64,000 bases of DNA from Bog-473 sp049513455 (GCA_049513455.1 JBEKWB010000025.1:18649-82648); one strand, 5' to 3'; counted from the stretch's first letter, positions 7,681 through 17,717 are shown. The notes: generated by a model from the letters alone, not told the origin. Translations and numbers: made by a program.

Positions 7681-10392
7681 TCAGCCGGCCAACTGCCGGA
7701 GGACGTAGCGGAGAATCCCCCCGTGACGGAAGTACTCGGCCTCCATCGGGGTGTCGATGCGCACGACCACTCTGAACTCGGTGGTCGACCCGTCGTCCGC
7801 CGTGGCGACCACCGTCAATTCCTTGGGCAGCTCGCCGTCGTTGAGGACGTCGATCCCCGTGATGGTGAACTTCTCCGTCCCGCGCAGGGCGAGGCTCTCG
7901 GCGGAGTCGCCCTTGTAGAACTGGAGGGGGATGACGCCCATGCCGACCAGGTTGGAGCGGTGGATGCGCTCGAAGCTCTGGGCGATCACGGCACGCACTC
8001 CCAACAGCGCGGTTCCCTTGGCCGCCCAGTCCCGGCTGGAGCCGGTCCCGTACTCGCGCCCGGCCAGGACGATCAGGGGCACGCCCTCGTCGGCATACTG
8101 CATCGCCGCTTCGTAAATCGACGTCTCGTTCCCCTCGGGCAGGTGGAGCGTGTAGCCACCCTCGGTCCCGGGAGCCAGACGATTCCGGAGCCGGACGTTG
8201 GCGAACGTGCCACGCATCATGACTTCATGGTTGCCCCGACGGGCGCCGTACGAGTTGAAGTCGTTGCGGGGCACCCCGTGCTCGGCCAGGTAGCGGCCTG
8301 CGGGCGTGTCCGGCCCAATGGAGCCGGCGGGCGAGATGTGGTCGGTCGTGACGCTGTCGCCCACCATGGCCAGCACGCGTGCACCCTCAATGTTGGCGAC
8401 CGGCGTCGGCGTCATGGTCATGCCCTCGAAGAAGGGCGGGTTTTTCACGTACGTGGAGTCGTCCTGCCACGAGAACGTCTCACCCTCGGCCACCGGCACC
8501 TCACCCCAGTACTCGTCACCCTCGAACACGGCGCCGTAACGGGTGCGGAACATGTCCGAGGTGAGGGAAGCCCGGATGGCCTCACTGACCGCCTGCTCGT
8601 TGGGCCAGATGTCCGCGAGGAGCACAGGTCTGCCGTCGGCGCCCTCCCCGAGGGGATCGACGGTCAGATCGATGTCCATGGTCCCGGCCAACGCGTACGC
8701 CACGACCAGTGGGGGCGAGGCCAGGTAGTTCATCCGCACGTCGGGATGGATCCGTCCCTCGAAGTTCCGGTTGCCCGAGAGCACCGAGACCACGGAGAGA
8801 TCGTCGCTGTGCACCAATTCGCTGACCCCGTTCAGGAGTGGGCCCGAGTTGCCGATGCAGGTCGTGCAACCGAAGCCGACCAGGAAGAACCCCAGTTGCT
8901 CGAGGGGTTCCACGAGTTGGGCCCGCTCGAGGTAGTCCATGACGACCCGTGAGCCCGGGGCGAGCGAGGTCTTGACCCACGGCTTCGCCCGCAGGCCGCG
9001 CGCCACGGCGTTCTTGGCCAGAAGGCCTGCGCCCACCATGACCTGGGGGTTCGAGGTGTTGGTGCAGCTGGTGATCGCCGCCACGACGACATCGCCGTCC
9101 GCCAGGAGGTGGTGGGGAGCGGCCAAGGGAGCCTCGGTGGAGGTGCGTGGCGTGCGATCCAGCGCCACGCGGAACGCGTCGCCGGCACCGGCGAGTGCGA
9201 CCCGGTCCTGTGGACGCGACGGTCCGGCCAGTGACGGCTCGACGTCACCGAGGTCGAGTGTGGCGTACTCGGAGTAGACGGGCTCAATGCCTCTTGCGGT
9301 GTGCCACAGGCCCTGCTCCTTGGCGTAGGCCTCGACCAGGGCGAGGTGGGCCTCGTCGCGGCCGGTGAAGCGCATGTAGTCGATGGTCACGTGGTCGATG
9401 GGGAACATGGTGCACGTGGCCCCGTACTCGGGGCTCATGTTGCCGATGGTGGCCCGCGTCTCAAGGGGCAGCGCGGCCACTCCGGGTCCGTAGCACTCGA
9501 CGAACGCCCCGACCACGCCGTGGTCGCGTAGGAGCTCGGTGACGGTGAGGACGACATCGGTGGCGGTGGTGCCCGGCCGCAGCTCCCCGGAAATGCGGAG
9601 GCCCACGACCGGGGGGAGGAGCATGGAGAGGGGTTGGCCCAGCATCGCCGCCTCGGCCTCGATGCCGCCGACTCCCCATCCGAGGACGCCCAGGCCATTG
9701 ACCATGGTCGTATGCGAGTCGGTCCCGACCAGGGTGTCGCAGAACGCCCGGCCGTCAGGGGTGGCGAACACCAGCCGGGACAGGTACTCGAGGTTCACCT
9801 GGTGGCAGATGCCCGTGCCGGGCGGTACCGCCCGGAACCCGTCGAACGCGCCCTGGGCCCAGCGGAGCAGTTTGTAGCGCTCGATGTTGCGCTCGTACTC
9901 AATGGAGACGTTCTGGTCGTAGGACGAGGAGTCGCCGGAACGCTCGACAATGACGGAGTGGTCGATGACCAGCTCCACCGGGACGAGGGGGTTGACCTGT
10001 GACGCGTTGCCCCCGAGGCGCGCCAGGGCATCGCGCATGGCGGCCAGGTCGACCACTCCGGGCACCCCCGTGAAATCCTGCATGAGGACCCGCTCGGGTG
10101 TCAGGGCGATTTCGTGCGCCGAATCACCCGCGCCCTGCCCGTGTGCCTCGGGATTGGCGCCCCAGGCCGCGACGGCCACGATGTCGTCCGGCGAGACGTG
10201 GGGGGAGTCCTCGTGGCGCAGCAGATTCTCCAAAATGACCTTGATCGAGTAGGGGAGCCGGCTCACCTCATGGCCGGCGACCAGGGCCGGAGCCTTGAGG
10301 GAGAAGATCTCGTACTCGCGGCCCTCGACCGTCAGGACGGACCGAGCGCCGAAGCTGTCGGGGTGGGAAGAGGCCGGGGGTCGTGATGCCAT
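7681..10392 (-). CDS. acnA: Aconitate hydratase A
   Basis: 903 aa from the ATG at 10392. Full-length AcnA/IRP-type aconitase, converting citrate to isocitrate via cis-aconitate in the TCA cycle. The [4Fe-4S] ligand cysteines lie in SCTNTSNP and GCTTCIGNSGP. The N-terminal RLPYSIKVILENLLR, the GTDSHTTMVNGLGVLGWGVG block and the C-terminal swivel-domain GREYGTGSSRDWAAKGT are all present. Single-gene unit; the stop faces the PIG-L gene, and the start is divergent from the CHAP-protein gene with a 94-base gap. Confidence 0.98.
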   Translation of the reverse strand: MASRPPASSHPDSFGARSVLTVEGREYEIFSLKAPALVAGHEVSRLPYSIKVILENLLRHEDSPHVSPDDIVAVAAWGANPEAHGQGAGDSAHEIALTPERVLMQDFTGVPGVVDLAAMRDALARLGGNASQVNPLVPVELVIDHSVIVERSGDSSSYDQNVSIEYERNIERYKLLRWAQGAFDGFRAVPPGTGICHQVNLEYLSRLVFATPDGRAFCDTLVGTDSHTTMVNGLGVLGWGVGGIEAEAAMLGQPLSMLLPPVVGLRISGELRPGTTATDVVLTVTELLRDHGVVGAFVECYGPGVAALPLETRATIGNMSPEYGATCTMFPIDHVTIDYMRFTGRDEAHLALVEAYAKEQGLWHTARGIEPVYSEYATLDLGDVEPSLAGPSRPQDRVALAGAGDAFRVALDRTPRTSTEAPLAAPHHLLADGDVVVAAITSCTNTSNPQVMVGAGLLAKNAVARGLRAKPWVKTSLAPGSRVVMDYLERAQLVEPLEQLGFFLVGFGCTTCIGNSGPLLNGVSELVHSDDLSVVSVLSGNRNFEGRIHPDVRMNYLASPPLVVAYALAGTMDIDLTVDPLGEGADGRPVLLADIWPNEQAVSEAIRASLTSDMFRTRYGAVFEGDEYWGEVPVAEGETFSWQDDSTYVKNPPFFEGMTMTPTPVANIEGARVLAMVGDSVTTDHISPAGSIGPDTPAGRYLAEHGVPRNDFNSYGARRGNHEVMMRGTFANVRLRNRLAPGTEGGYTLHLPEGNETSIYEAAMQYADEGVPLIVLAGREYGTGSSRDWAAKGTALLGVRAVIAQSFERIHRSNLVGMGVIPLQFYKGDSAESLALRGTEKFTITGIDVLNDGELPKELTVVATADDGSTTEFRVVVRIDTPMEAEYFRHGGILRYVLRQLAG

Positions 10393-10486
10393 TTCCCCAT
10401 TCTGCCGTGCTGGCGCGAGGAGCATCCATTTCGCTCCGGCCGGGGGCTACACCGCTCGGCGGCGCGTAGGAGGCAGAATCAACCAA

Positions 10487-11887
10487 ATGCGTTTGCGCAA
10501 CGGTTCCACCCGCCACCGCGCCCGAGCGGGGCTCCTTGCCCTCGTGCCTTTGCTGTCGGTTCTGTCGGCGACCGGAGGGTTCGGGGCACGGCCCGCCGCC
10601 GCCGCCCCCTTGTCTGCTCATGCCTATGTGGGCGGGGGGATGATCGGGTTCGGAAGCGTCAACCTGGCTGCTCCCGCCATGCCGGAGCCCCTCGGCTCCC
10701 CGGTTCTCGTCGGCGCCGCTACCCATGACGGCGGGGGGTACTGGTTGGCGAGCGCCGACGGCGGGGTCTTCGCCTTCGGCGACGCGCCTTTCGAGGGGTC
10801 CCTCGGCGACCTTGCATTGCAGGGGCCGATCATCGCCATGGCGGCCACCCCGGACGCCAAGGGGTACTGGCTCGCCGGGCTCGACGGGGGCGTCTTCTCC
10901 TTCGGCGACGCGCAGTTCTACGGGAGCATGGGTGGGACCCGGTTGAACCAACCCATCGTCGGCATGGCGGCCACCCCCGACGGGAAGGGATACTGGCTGG
11001 TGGCTGCCGACGGCGGGGTCTTCTCCTTCGGCGACGCGCAGTTCTACGGCAGTACGGGCGGGATCGTCCTCAACGAGCCCATCGTCGCCATGGCGGCCAC
11101 CCCCGACGGGAAGGGATACTGGCTGGTGGCTGCCGACGGAGGGATCTTCACCTTCGGCGACGCCCGCTTCGTCGGGTCGTGGGCGGCCGACGACCTCCCC
11201 GACCCGGTCGTGGGCATCGTGGCCAGCCCCGACGGCGGGGGCTACACCGTCGCGACCGCCGACGGCGTGGTGCTGGCCCTCGGGGACGCCCAGGCCTTCG
11301 GCGGCCTCACCTTGAACCCGGACGCCACCCCGGTGTCGGACATCATCGGGAACGGCGCCGGGACCGGGTACTGGCTCATCGACCCCGAGGCCTGGACGTA
11401 CAGGTTCACCAGCGCCACCGCCGAAAAGACGTTGCCCCATTCTTCCGCCATCGTCGCGACGGTCGCCTCGCAGATCGAACCGGATCCTGACACCGGCTAT
11501 TTCTGCAACCCCTATGGACCGTGCGAGGAATGGTGCGCCCTCTTCGCCACCTGGGCCTGGCAGCAGGCCGGGATCCCCATTCCGTCCTACGCCTTCGTGG
11601 GCGACATCTACTCCTGGGCCGCCAGCTACGGCGCCCTTCTCCCGCCGACGGCCACGCCGGATCCCGGTGACGCCGTGCTGTACGGGACCGGGCCCCAGAA
11701 CGTCGACACGTCGGTCCACGTGGGGATCGTGACCCAGGTCTGGCCCGACGGGGCCATCGACACCGTCGACGGCGACTCGGGGCCGGGTCGGGACGGCTGG
11801 CTCTCGGTGACCATCAACGGCCCCTACCTGCCCGGCGACTCACTGTCGTACAACGGGGTCGGGATCTATGCCTTCGCGCAGCCCTGA
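10487..11887 (+). CDS. Secreted CHAP-domain protein with GYWLV/FGDA repeats
   Basis: 466 aa, ATG at 10487 preceded by TAGGAGG. The N-terminus is a signal peptide: basic start, LLALVPLLSVLSATGG hydrophobic core, and an Ala-rich cleavage region near residue 40. Residues ~60-320 hold about six repeats of ~42 aa built on GKGYWLVAADGGVFSFGDAQ; the last two are degenerate. Residues ~330-466 resemble a CHAP amidase: Cys350 in EEWCALFATWAW and His411 in VHVGIV. CHAP enzymes cleave peptidoglycan stem or bridge peptides, so a cell-wall role is likely. A second GYWLV protein, with NlpC/P60, lies 13 kb away. Confidence 0.8.
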   Translation: MRLRNGSTRHRARAGLLALVPLLSVLSATGGFGARPAAAAPLSAHAYVGGGMIGFGSVNLAAPAMPEPLGSPVLVGAATHDGGGYWLASADGGVFAFGDAPFEGSLGDLALQGPIIAMAATPDAKGYWLAGLDGGVFSFGDAQFYGSMGGTRLNQPIVGMAATPDGKGYWLVAADGGVFSFGDAQFYGSTGGIVLNEPIVAMAATPDGKGYWLVAADGGIFTFGDARFVGSWAADDLPDPVVGIVASPDGGGYTVATADGVVLALGDAQAFGGLTLNPDATPVSDIIGNGAGTGYWLIDPEAWTYRFTSATAEKTLPHSSAIVATVASQIEPDPDTGYFCNPYGPCEEWCALFATWAWQQAGIPIPSYAFVGDIYSWAASYGALLPPTATPDPGDAVLYGTGPQNVDTSVHVGIVTQVWPDGAIDTVDGDSGPGRDGWLSVTINGPYLPGDSLSYNGVGIYAFAQP

Positions 11888-11964
11888 AGCGACAGCGGGA
11901 CGGGCGTAGGCTGCGGCTCGCGGCGGGCACCGGGCCCGTTCCTGCAGTCACGAGGGAGGGCAGT

Positions 11965-13068
11965 GTGACGCTGTCGTCATGGGACGATTTTCCCGTTCAT
12001 CAGGCGCCTGAGTTCATCGCACATCCGGGGACCAGCGATCGCAACTTCTACGACCGCTACTACTTCAACATGTACCCGGTCAGCGCCGAGTGGTCCGCCA
12101 TTTTCGGGTTCGGCCAGTACCCGAACCTGGGCGTGGTCGACGCGTTCATCGACGTGCGGCTCGGCGGGGCGCAGCACATCGTGCGAGCGTCGAAGCCGCT
12201 TGAGGATCGGGCGGATCTTTCCGTGGGCCCGTTCCACGTCGAGGTGCTCGAGCCGCTCCGCCGGCTGCGGGTCGTCGTCGACCCTACCGAGCACGACGTG
12301 GCCATGGACGTGACGTGGGAGGGCCACATTCCGGCCATGGCCGAGCCCCGCCAGTACCTGCGCAGCCAGGGGAGGGTGGTCTTCGACACCCAGCGGCTGG
12401 CCCAGACGGGATTCTGGTCGGGCACCCTCTCGGTCGCCGGCACGGAGTTCGCCATCACCCCCGAGGGGTGCCACGGATGCCGCGACCGTTCCTGGGGCAT
12501 CCGGCCGGTGGGGGAACCCGAGGGTGACGGCATCCGACAGGGAGCGAATGTGATGAGCGGCATGTGGAACTACTTCCCGATGCAGTTCGACGATCACGCC
12601 ATCTTGTACATCTGTCACGAGCGGGACAACGGCGAGCGCCCGCTGGTGCAGGGGGAGAGGGTCTGGGTCGACCCCGACCGGCCCGTCGAGGAGCTCGGGA
12701 GGTCCGAGCACTCCCACCACCTCATCCCGGGCACGCGGGTCATGGACCGTGGCGTGGTGCGCTTTCCCGAGGCCGACCTGGAGATCACCTGCACGCCACT
12801 GCTGGCCAACTACATATCGGTCGGCACCGGCTATGGGATCGACAAGGACTGGAAACACGGCATCTACCAAGGGCCCGACCCGGTGGTGCAGGGTCTCGTG
12901 CTCCAGGTCGACGAGATAAAGGGTCTGGCGCAATACGGCATCGTGGACCACGTGGCCCAGTTCAGCTACGGCGACGTCGTCGGCCATGGGCTGCTCGAGC
13001 AAGGATTTTTCGGTCCCTACCGCCATTACGGGCTGACCGACGGGGCGATGGGGGCGCCGGCGGACTGA
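11965..13068 (+). CDS. Conserved hypothetical protein with RDRSWGIR motif (DUF7064/DUF7065 or CrtC/AttH-like)
   Basis: 367 aa, GTG at 11965 with GAGGGAGGG about 9 bases upstream. No signal peptide or membrane segment. The sequence is beta-rich, with many aromatic residues and a conspicuous CHGCRDRSWGIR block at ~169-180. I recall that block from lipocalin-like AttH/CrtC-related proteins and from DUF7064/7065 annotations in actinobacteria. These families act on hydrophobic molecules where function is known, but none is established for this branch. The repeated N-terminal and C-terminal halves expected of AttH-like double barrels are plausible but not proven here. Confidence 0.5.
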   Translation: MTLSSWDDFPVHQAPEFIAHPGTSDRNFYDRYYFNMYPVSAEWSAIFGFGQYPNLGVVDAFIDVRLGGAQHIVRASKPLEDRADLSVGPFHVEVLEPLRRLRVVVDPTEHDVAMDVTWEGHIPAMAEPRQYLRSQGRVVFDTQRLAQTGFWSGTLSVAGTEFAITPEGCHGCRDRSWGIRPVGEPEGDGIRQGANVMSGMWNYFPMQFDDHAILYICHERDNGERPLVQGERVWVDPDRPVEELGRSEHSHHLIPGTRVMDRGVVRFPEADLEITCTPLLANYISVGTGYGIDKDWKHGIYQGPDPVVQGLVLQVDEIKGLAQYGIVDHVAQFSYGDVVGHGLLEQGFFGPYRHYGLTDGAMGAPAD

Positions 13069-13107
13069 AGATTTCCTCCCGGCACCGACCTGAGGGCGGC
13101 CTCGGGG

Positions 13108-14844
13108 ATGCGACAATGGGAGATGCCCGACGCATTCAGCGTGCTGCTCCAACGCCTCCAGACCGCCTTTGACACGGTCTTCCCCGGGGCCGACCCCGTG
13201 CTCCGCGCCTCGGACCGGGCCGACTTCCAGGCCAATGGCGCCATCCCGCTGGCAAAGAAGTTGGGTCGCACTCCGCGCGACGTGGCCGCCGACGTGGTTG
13301 CGGCGGCCACACTCGACGACGTGTGCGCGTCGGTCGAGATCAGCGGGCCCGGCTTCATCAATCTGACCCTGTCCGACGAGTTCGTGACGGACCGGATCGC
13401 GGCAGCGGGGTCCGACGAACGCGTGGGGGTGGCACCCACCGCCGATCCGCAGCGGATCGTGATCGACTACTCGGCGCCCAACGTGGCGAAGGAAATGCAC
13501 GTCGGGCACCTGCGCAGCACGGTGATCGGTGACGCGCTCGCCCGTGTCCTGGGTTTTCTCGGTCACGAAGTCCTGCGGGAGAACCACATCGGCGACTGGG
13601 GCACGCCCTTTGGCATGCTCATAGAGCACCTGATCGACGTGGGGGGGTCGGCCGACGCGGAGTCGTTCAGTGTGCGAGACCTCAACGAGTTCTACGCGCA
13701 GGCGAGGGTCCACTTCGACACCGACCCCGATTTCGCCGAGCGCAGCAGCCGGCGTGTCGTCCTGCTGCAGAGCGGGGATCCCGAGACGCTTCACCTCTGG
13801 CGCATCTTCGTGGCCGAGAGCCTGCGGCACAACGACCAGATCTACTCGATGTTGGGTGTGCTGCTGACCGACGACGACGTGGTGGGGGAGAGCTTCTACA
13901 ACGCGCTCCTGCCGGTAGTGGTCGACGAGCTCGCATCCCAGGGACTCCTGGTGGAGCACGGCGGCGCGCTCTGCGTCTTCCCCCAAGGGTTCGAGAACCG
14001 TAACGGTGATCCCCTCCCGCTGATCGTGCGCAAGTCCGACGGGGGGTACGGGTACCCGGCCACGGACTTGGCCTGCATCCGCGACCGCACCGGCCGCCGG
14101 GGCGCCACGCGGCTGGTCTACGTCGTCGATGCCGGCCAATCGCTGCACTTCCGGTTGGTGTTCGCCGTCGCGGCGCTGGCCGGCTATCTTCCGGATCCCT
14201 CGGCCGCCGTCCACGTGGCGTTCGGGCTCGTGCTCGGTCCGGACGGCAAGAAAATGGCCAGCCGTTCGGGGAGCTCGGAAAGGTTGATCGACCTTCTCAC
14301 CGAAGGCGTGGACCGCGCCGCGGCTTCGATCGCCGAGCGTCCGAGCGACCTCAGCGCCGAGGCGCGGGCCGATGTGGCCCGCGCCCTCGGTATCGGTGCC
14401 ATCAAGTACGCCGACCTCTCGACGGAGCGGACGCGGGACTACCTCTTCGACTGGGACAGGATGCTGGCCTTCGAGGGCAACACCGGCCCGTACCTGCAGT
14501 ACGCGCACGCCCGCATTCGCTCCATCTTCCGCCGGGCCGAAGTGCCCCCGCCGCCGCGCGGCACCAGGCCCATGGTGACCGAGCCCCAGGAGCGCGCCCT
14601 GGCCCTGCAGCTGCTCGGGTTCCCCACCGCGGTCGAGGCCACCGCTGAGGCGTACAGCCCGGCGAAGCTGTGCACCTACCTGTTCGACCTGGCCTCGACG
14701 TTCACGACGTTCTACGAGGCCTGCCGGGTCCTGGTCGACGAGGAGGCGGTGAGGACGTCACGGCTGGCCCTGTGCGATCTGACCGCCCGGGTGCTCGCCC
14801 TCGGGCTGTCCCTGCTCGGCATGGAGGCACCGGATCAGATGTGA
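13108..14844 (+). CDS. argS: Arginyl-tRNA synthetase
   Basis: 578 aa from the ATG at 13108; an ATG five codons later (13123, MPDAFSVLL) is also possible. Class I synthetase charging tRNA-Arg. It has the HIGH-type motif HVGHLRST, preceded by IDYSAPNVAKEMHVG, and the KMSK-equivalent GKKMASRSG. The N-terminal Add-1 domain (NGAIPLAKKLGRTPRDVA) and the C-terminal DALR anticodon-binding domain with EGNTGPYLQYAHARI are complete. Codon use and length are normal for an essential gene. Confidence 0.97.
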   Translation: MRQWEMPDAFSVLLQRLQTAFDTVFPGADPVLRASDRADFQANGAIPLAKKLGRTPRDVAADVVAAATLDDVCASVEISGPGFINLTLSDEFVTDRIAAAGSDERVGVAPTADPQRIVIDYSAPNVAKEMHVGHLRSTVIGDALARVLGFLGHEVLRENHIGDWGTPFGMLIEHLIDVGGSADAESFSVRDLNEFYAQARVHFDTDPDFAERSSRRVVLLQSGDPETLHLWRIFVAESLRHNDQIYSMLGVLLTDDDVVGESFYNALLPVVVDELASQGLLVEHGGALCVFPQGFENRNGDPLPLIVRKSDGGYGYPATDLACIRDRTGRRGATRLVYVVDAGQSLHFRLVFAVAALAGYLPDPSAAVHVAFGLVLGPDGKKMASRSGSSERLIDLLTEGVDRAAASIAERPSDLSAEARADVARALGIGAIKYADLSTERTRDYLFDWDRMLAFEGNTGPYLQYAHARIRSIFRRAEVPPPPRGTRPMVTEPQERALALQLLGFPTAVEATAEAYSPAKLCTYLFDLASTFTTFYEACRVLVDEEAVRTSRLALCDLTARVLALGLSLLGMEAPDQM

Positions 14845-14967
14845 TTCTGAGTGGAGGGCGATGATGACGGGCGCAGAGTTGGGTTGCGGCGCGGGCACGC
14901 CCTATCCTCGGCCCGGCACATCTCGCGCCCAGGCCAAAGAAGGGCCGACAAAGGAGTCGAAGAACTG

Positions 14968-15744
14968 ATGGAACTGAGTGGGACTTCCGCAATCGTCACC
15001 GGTGGGGCTTCGGGGCTGGGGGAGGCGACCGCGCGCCTGCTGTCCGAGCGGGGCGTCCGGGTCGTGGTGGCCGATCTCCAGGAGGAGAAGGGTACGGCGC
15101 TGGCCAAGGAGATCGGCGGGCTCTTCGCCCAGACCGATGTCACCAACACCGAGGACGTGATCGCCGCGGTGGTGGCGGCCCTCGAGCTGGGCCCCCTCAA
15201 GTCGTTGGTCAACTGCGCCGGAATCGGCATGGCGTCGCGCACCATCGGCAAGGACGGCGACTACGCCTCGGCCCACGACCTCGACCTCTACCGCCGGGTC
15301 ATTGAGATCAACCTCATCGGCACGTTCAATTGCATCCGCCTCGCCGCCACGAAGATGAGCCTGAACGAGCCCGACGAGGACGGTGCCCGGGGGGCGATAG
15401 TGAACACGGCGTCGGTGGCGGCCGAGGACGGGCAGATCGGCCAGGCCGCGTACTCCTCGTCCAAGGGCGGCCTCGTCGGACTGACCCTCCCGGTCGCCCG
15501 TGACCTGGCCGTGGTCGGCATCCGGGTCAACACGATCCTGCCGGGCCTGATCGACACGCCCATCTACGGCGAGGGCGAGGGCTCCGAGGCGTTCAAGGCC
15601 AAGCTGGCCCGGGATGTCCTCTTCCCCCAGCGTCTCGGCCACGCCCCCGAGTTCGCCTCGCTGGCCGTCGAACTTCTGGCCAACTCCTACATGAACGCGG
15701 AGACGATCCGGATCGACGCCGGCGCCCGCCTGCAGCCCAAATAG
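14968..15744 (+). CDS. Short-chain dehydrogenase (3-hydroxyacyl-CoA dehydrogenase type II-like)
   Basis: 258 aa. I chose the ATG at 14968 because AAGGAG lies 11 bases upstream and the protein then begins directly with the Rossmann strand. The cofactor loop is TGGASGLG (11-18), followed by Asp36 after the second strand, which favours NAD(H), then VNCAG at 81-85. The catalytic residues are Ser149, Tyr162 and Lys166 (YSSSK). The layout matches HSD17B10-type enzymes oxidising 3-hydroxyacyl-CoA in beta-oxidation. It is 26 bases upstream of an esterase gene, so the two probably form an operon for lipid or ester catabolism. Confidence 0.88.
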   Translation: MELSGTSAIVTGGASGLGEATARLLSERGVRVVVADLQEEKGTALAKEIGGLFAQTDVTNTEDVIAAVVAALELGPLKSLVNCAGIGMASRTIGKDGDYASAHDLDLYRRVIEINLIGTFNCIRLAATKMSLNEPDEDGARGAIVNTASVAAEDGQIGQAAYSSSKGGLVGLTLPVARDLAVVGIRVNTILPGLIDTPIYGEGEGSEAFKAKLARDVLFPQRLGHAPEFASLAVELLANSYMNAETIRIDAGARLQPK

Positions 15745-15769
15745 GTCGCCGGCCGGAAAGGGGGGAACG

Positions 15770-16708
15770 ATGATCGACCCTGAGCTCACGGGGATCCTCG
15801 AGCTGCTGCCACAGATCGATCTGTCGGATCCGGTGGCGGCGCGCGCCGGATTCGCCGAGTTGGTGGCCGGCATGCGGTCCGACATCCCGGGCATCGAATC
15901 GCTCGACATAGAAGACCGGTTGGTCCCGGGTTGGGAGGGCGACCCCGACGTGGGTGTGCGGATCTACCGCCCGAAGAGCCGTTCCGGGCCGGTGCCCGGT
16001 GTCCTCATGATCCACGGTGGCGGGTTCATCATCGGCAGCGTCGAGGCCGAGCATGCGAGCGCGGCCTCGACGGCGATCCAGACGGGAGCGGTCGTGGTGT
16101 CGGTCGAGTACCGGCTCGCCCCCGAGCACCCGTTCCCGGCCGGCCTGCACGACTGCTACAGCGCGCTGGTGTTCCTCGCCGGGGCGGCCGGCGAGCTCGG
16201 TGTCGATACCGCACGGTTGGCGCTGCTCGGCGCCAGCGCCGGTGGTGGATTGGCCGCGGCGACGGCGCTGCTGGCCCGTGATCTCGGCGGCCCACCCCTC
16301 TGCTTCCAGATGCTCCACATCCCCGAGCTCGACGACCGCCTGGAGACGCCGTCGATGCGCACCTTCGTCGACTCGCCGCTCTGGAACCGCCCCCTGGCCA
16401 CCTTGAGTTGGGAGGCGTACCTGGGGGCGGGCGCCGACCGGGCCGACGTCTCACCCTACGCCGCCCCGGCCCGGGCAACCGACCTGTCGGGACTCCCGCC
16501 GGCCTACATCTCGACGGCCGAGAACGACCCGCTGCGAGACGAGGGCATTCTGTACGGGCTGGGACTCCTGCAGGCCGGCGTCTCCGTCGAGCTCCACCAA
16601 TTTCCCGGCACCTTCCACGGCTCGGCCCTGGTGGCGTCGGCCGCCATAACCCAGCGCGCCCAGCACGAGAGCGCGATCGCGTTGCGCCGGGCCCTCGGGG
16701 TGGACTGA
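15770..16708 (+). CDS. Alpha/beta hydrolase, HSL (hormone-sensitive lipase) family esterase
   Basis: 312 aa, ATG at 15770 after a strong AAAGGGGGGAA. The HSL-family oxyanion motif HGGG is at 82-85 and the nucleophile elbow GASAG at 154-158 (Ser156). The acid is probably the Asp in ENDPLRDEG and the base the His in FPGTFHGS. SVEYRLAPEHPFP is diagnostic of the family. Cytosolic, no signal peptide. It hydrolyses short- to medium-chain esters; co-transcription with the SDR suggests it liberates the SDR's substrate, but this is inference. Confidence 0.92.
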   Translation: MIDPELTGILELLPQIDLSDPVAARAGFAELVAGMRSDIPGIESLDIEDRLVPGWEGDPDVGVRIYRPKSRSGPVPGVLMIHGGGFIIGSVEAEHASAASTAIQTGAVVVSVEYRLAPEHPFPAGLHDCYSALVFLAGAAGELGVDTARLALLGASAGGGLAAATALLARDLGGPPLCFQMLHIPELDDRLETPSMRTFVDSPLWNRPLATLSWEAYLGAGADRADVSPYAAPARATDLSGLPPAYISTAENDPLRDEGILYGLGLLQAGVSVELHQFPGTFHGSALVASAAITQRAQHESAIALRRALGVD

Positions 16709-16710
16709 CC

Positions 16711-17691
16711 TCAGGCGGCCTGGGCGAGGGGCTGTACCGCTTCCTCGGCGCTCGACAGCGCCTTCCACAGGGCCCGGTAGTTGGGGTAGGTGATGGCGTC
16801 GGTGACGTAGCCGGCCCGCTCCAGTTCGGCATGGAAGGCCGGCAGGTTGCGCCACGGCACCCCCATGTCCACATGATGGGCCAGGTGCCATCCCGTGTTG
16901 TACGGCACGAACCAGAACCGGGCCGGGAGGGACTGACGCACGTTGTGCGAGGTGGCTCGGCGATCCTTGTTCCGTTCCATGCCGCCGTGCTCGGCGATGG
17001 AGCGGAGGCGATTGATGACGCGCCACTGGGTCATCCACGGGAGCCACCACAGGATCGGGTAGATCCACCAGCGCCCGGTGGCCAGCCATGACACGGCCCA
17101 CAGCACGGCCTGCACGGCGAAGATGGAGAGGCCGATGCGCCGGAAGCGGGCCGTCGCCGTGTTCTTGACCAACGGGGCGAAGTTCTTCCAGCCCGAGATG
17201 CCGACCGCGTCGCGCAGCAACCGGCGGCGCAGTGCGGCCCGGGTACAGGGGTAGGGACGGTAGAAGGCGAGATCGGGCTCTTGCGGACCGAACTCGTCCT
17301 TGTGGTGGGCGAAGTGGACGCGGCGATAGAGCTGAACGGGAGTGAAGACCGGGAAGGCGATGACCCAGGTGCCGATCCAGTCGTTCCATTTCTTGTTGGT
17401 GAAGAGGAGCTTGTGCGCTGCCTCGTGCATGAGGATGGCGAAGCGGGCATACATCGGGCCCATCAGGATGAAGGCGAGCAGGTAACTCCACCACGTGTTG
17501 AGCCAGACCGCGCCACCGACGATGAGCACCACGTAGGACCACACCGAGAGCACCGTGATGGCATTGCGGACGTTGTCGATGTGCCGCAGGGCGGGACGGA
17601 GCTCGGGGACGGCCATCCCGTTGGCCAACAGCCGCTCGGTGGGAAGCACGTCAGGGCGTGCCGCGTGGTCCGGCACCATGGTGGTAGCCAT
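16711..17691 (-). CDS. Membrane fatty acid desaturase
   Basis: 326 aa, ATG at 17691. Three histidine boxes of the di-iron membrane desaturase family are present: HEAAH (89-93), HFAHH (126-130) and HLAHH near 280. Hydrophobic spans occur around 45-80, 105-120 and 185-225. Likely introduces a double bond into acyl chains or a related lipid. The start is only 26 bases from the divergent PaaX-type gene, so the two promoters must overlap, which makes the PaaX protein a candidate regulator. Its stop abuts the esterase's stop. Confidence 0.9.
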   Translation of the reverse strand: MATTMVPDHAARPDVLPTERLLANGMAVPELRPALRHIDNVRNAITVLSVWSYVVLIVGGAVWLNTWWSYLLAFILMGPMYARFAILMHEAAHKLLFTNKKWNDWIGTWVIAFPVFTPVQLYRRVHFAHHKDEFGPQEPDLAFYRPYPCTRAALRRRLLRDAVGISGWKNFAPLVKNTATARFRRIGLSIFAVQAVLWAVSWLATGRWWIYPILWWLPWMTQWRVINRLRSIAEHGGMERNKDRRATSHNVRQSLPARFWFVPYNTGWHLAHHVDMGVPWRNLPAFHAELERAGYVTDAITYPNYRALWKALSSAEEAVQPLAQAA

Positions 17692-17717
17692 GGCAGGATG
17701 TTACTATTAATCGTCAA
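17692..17717. promoter_or_regulatory. Very short AT-rich divergent intergenic promoter region (desaturase / PaaX)
   Basis: Only 26 bases separate the two divergent start codons. The stretch TTACTATTAATCGTCAA is AT-rich against a GC-rich background. TACTAT (17702-17707) is a plausible -10 for the rightward gene and TAATAG (complement, 17704-17709) for the leftward one. Spacing from the rightward -10 to the GTG is about 10 bases, implying a leaderless mRNA. Assigned by eye. Confidence 0.45.

Noticed and set aside
11977..14508. 843-codon minus-strand frame across the DRSWG protein and argS
   Set aside because: It spans two well-supported opposite genes and shows no domain. Shadow frame.
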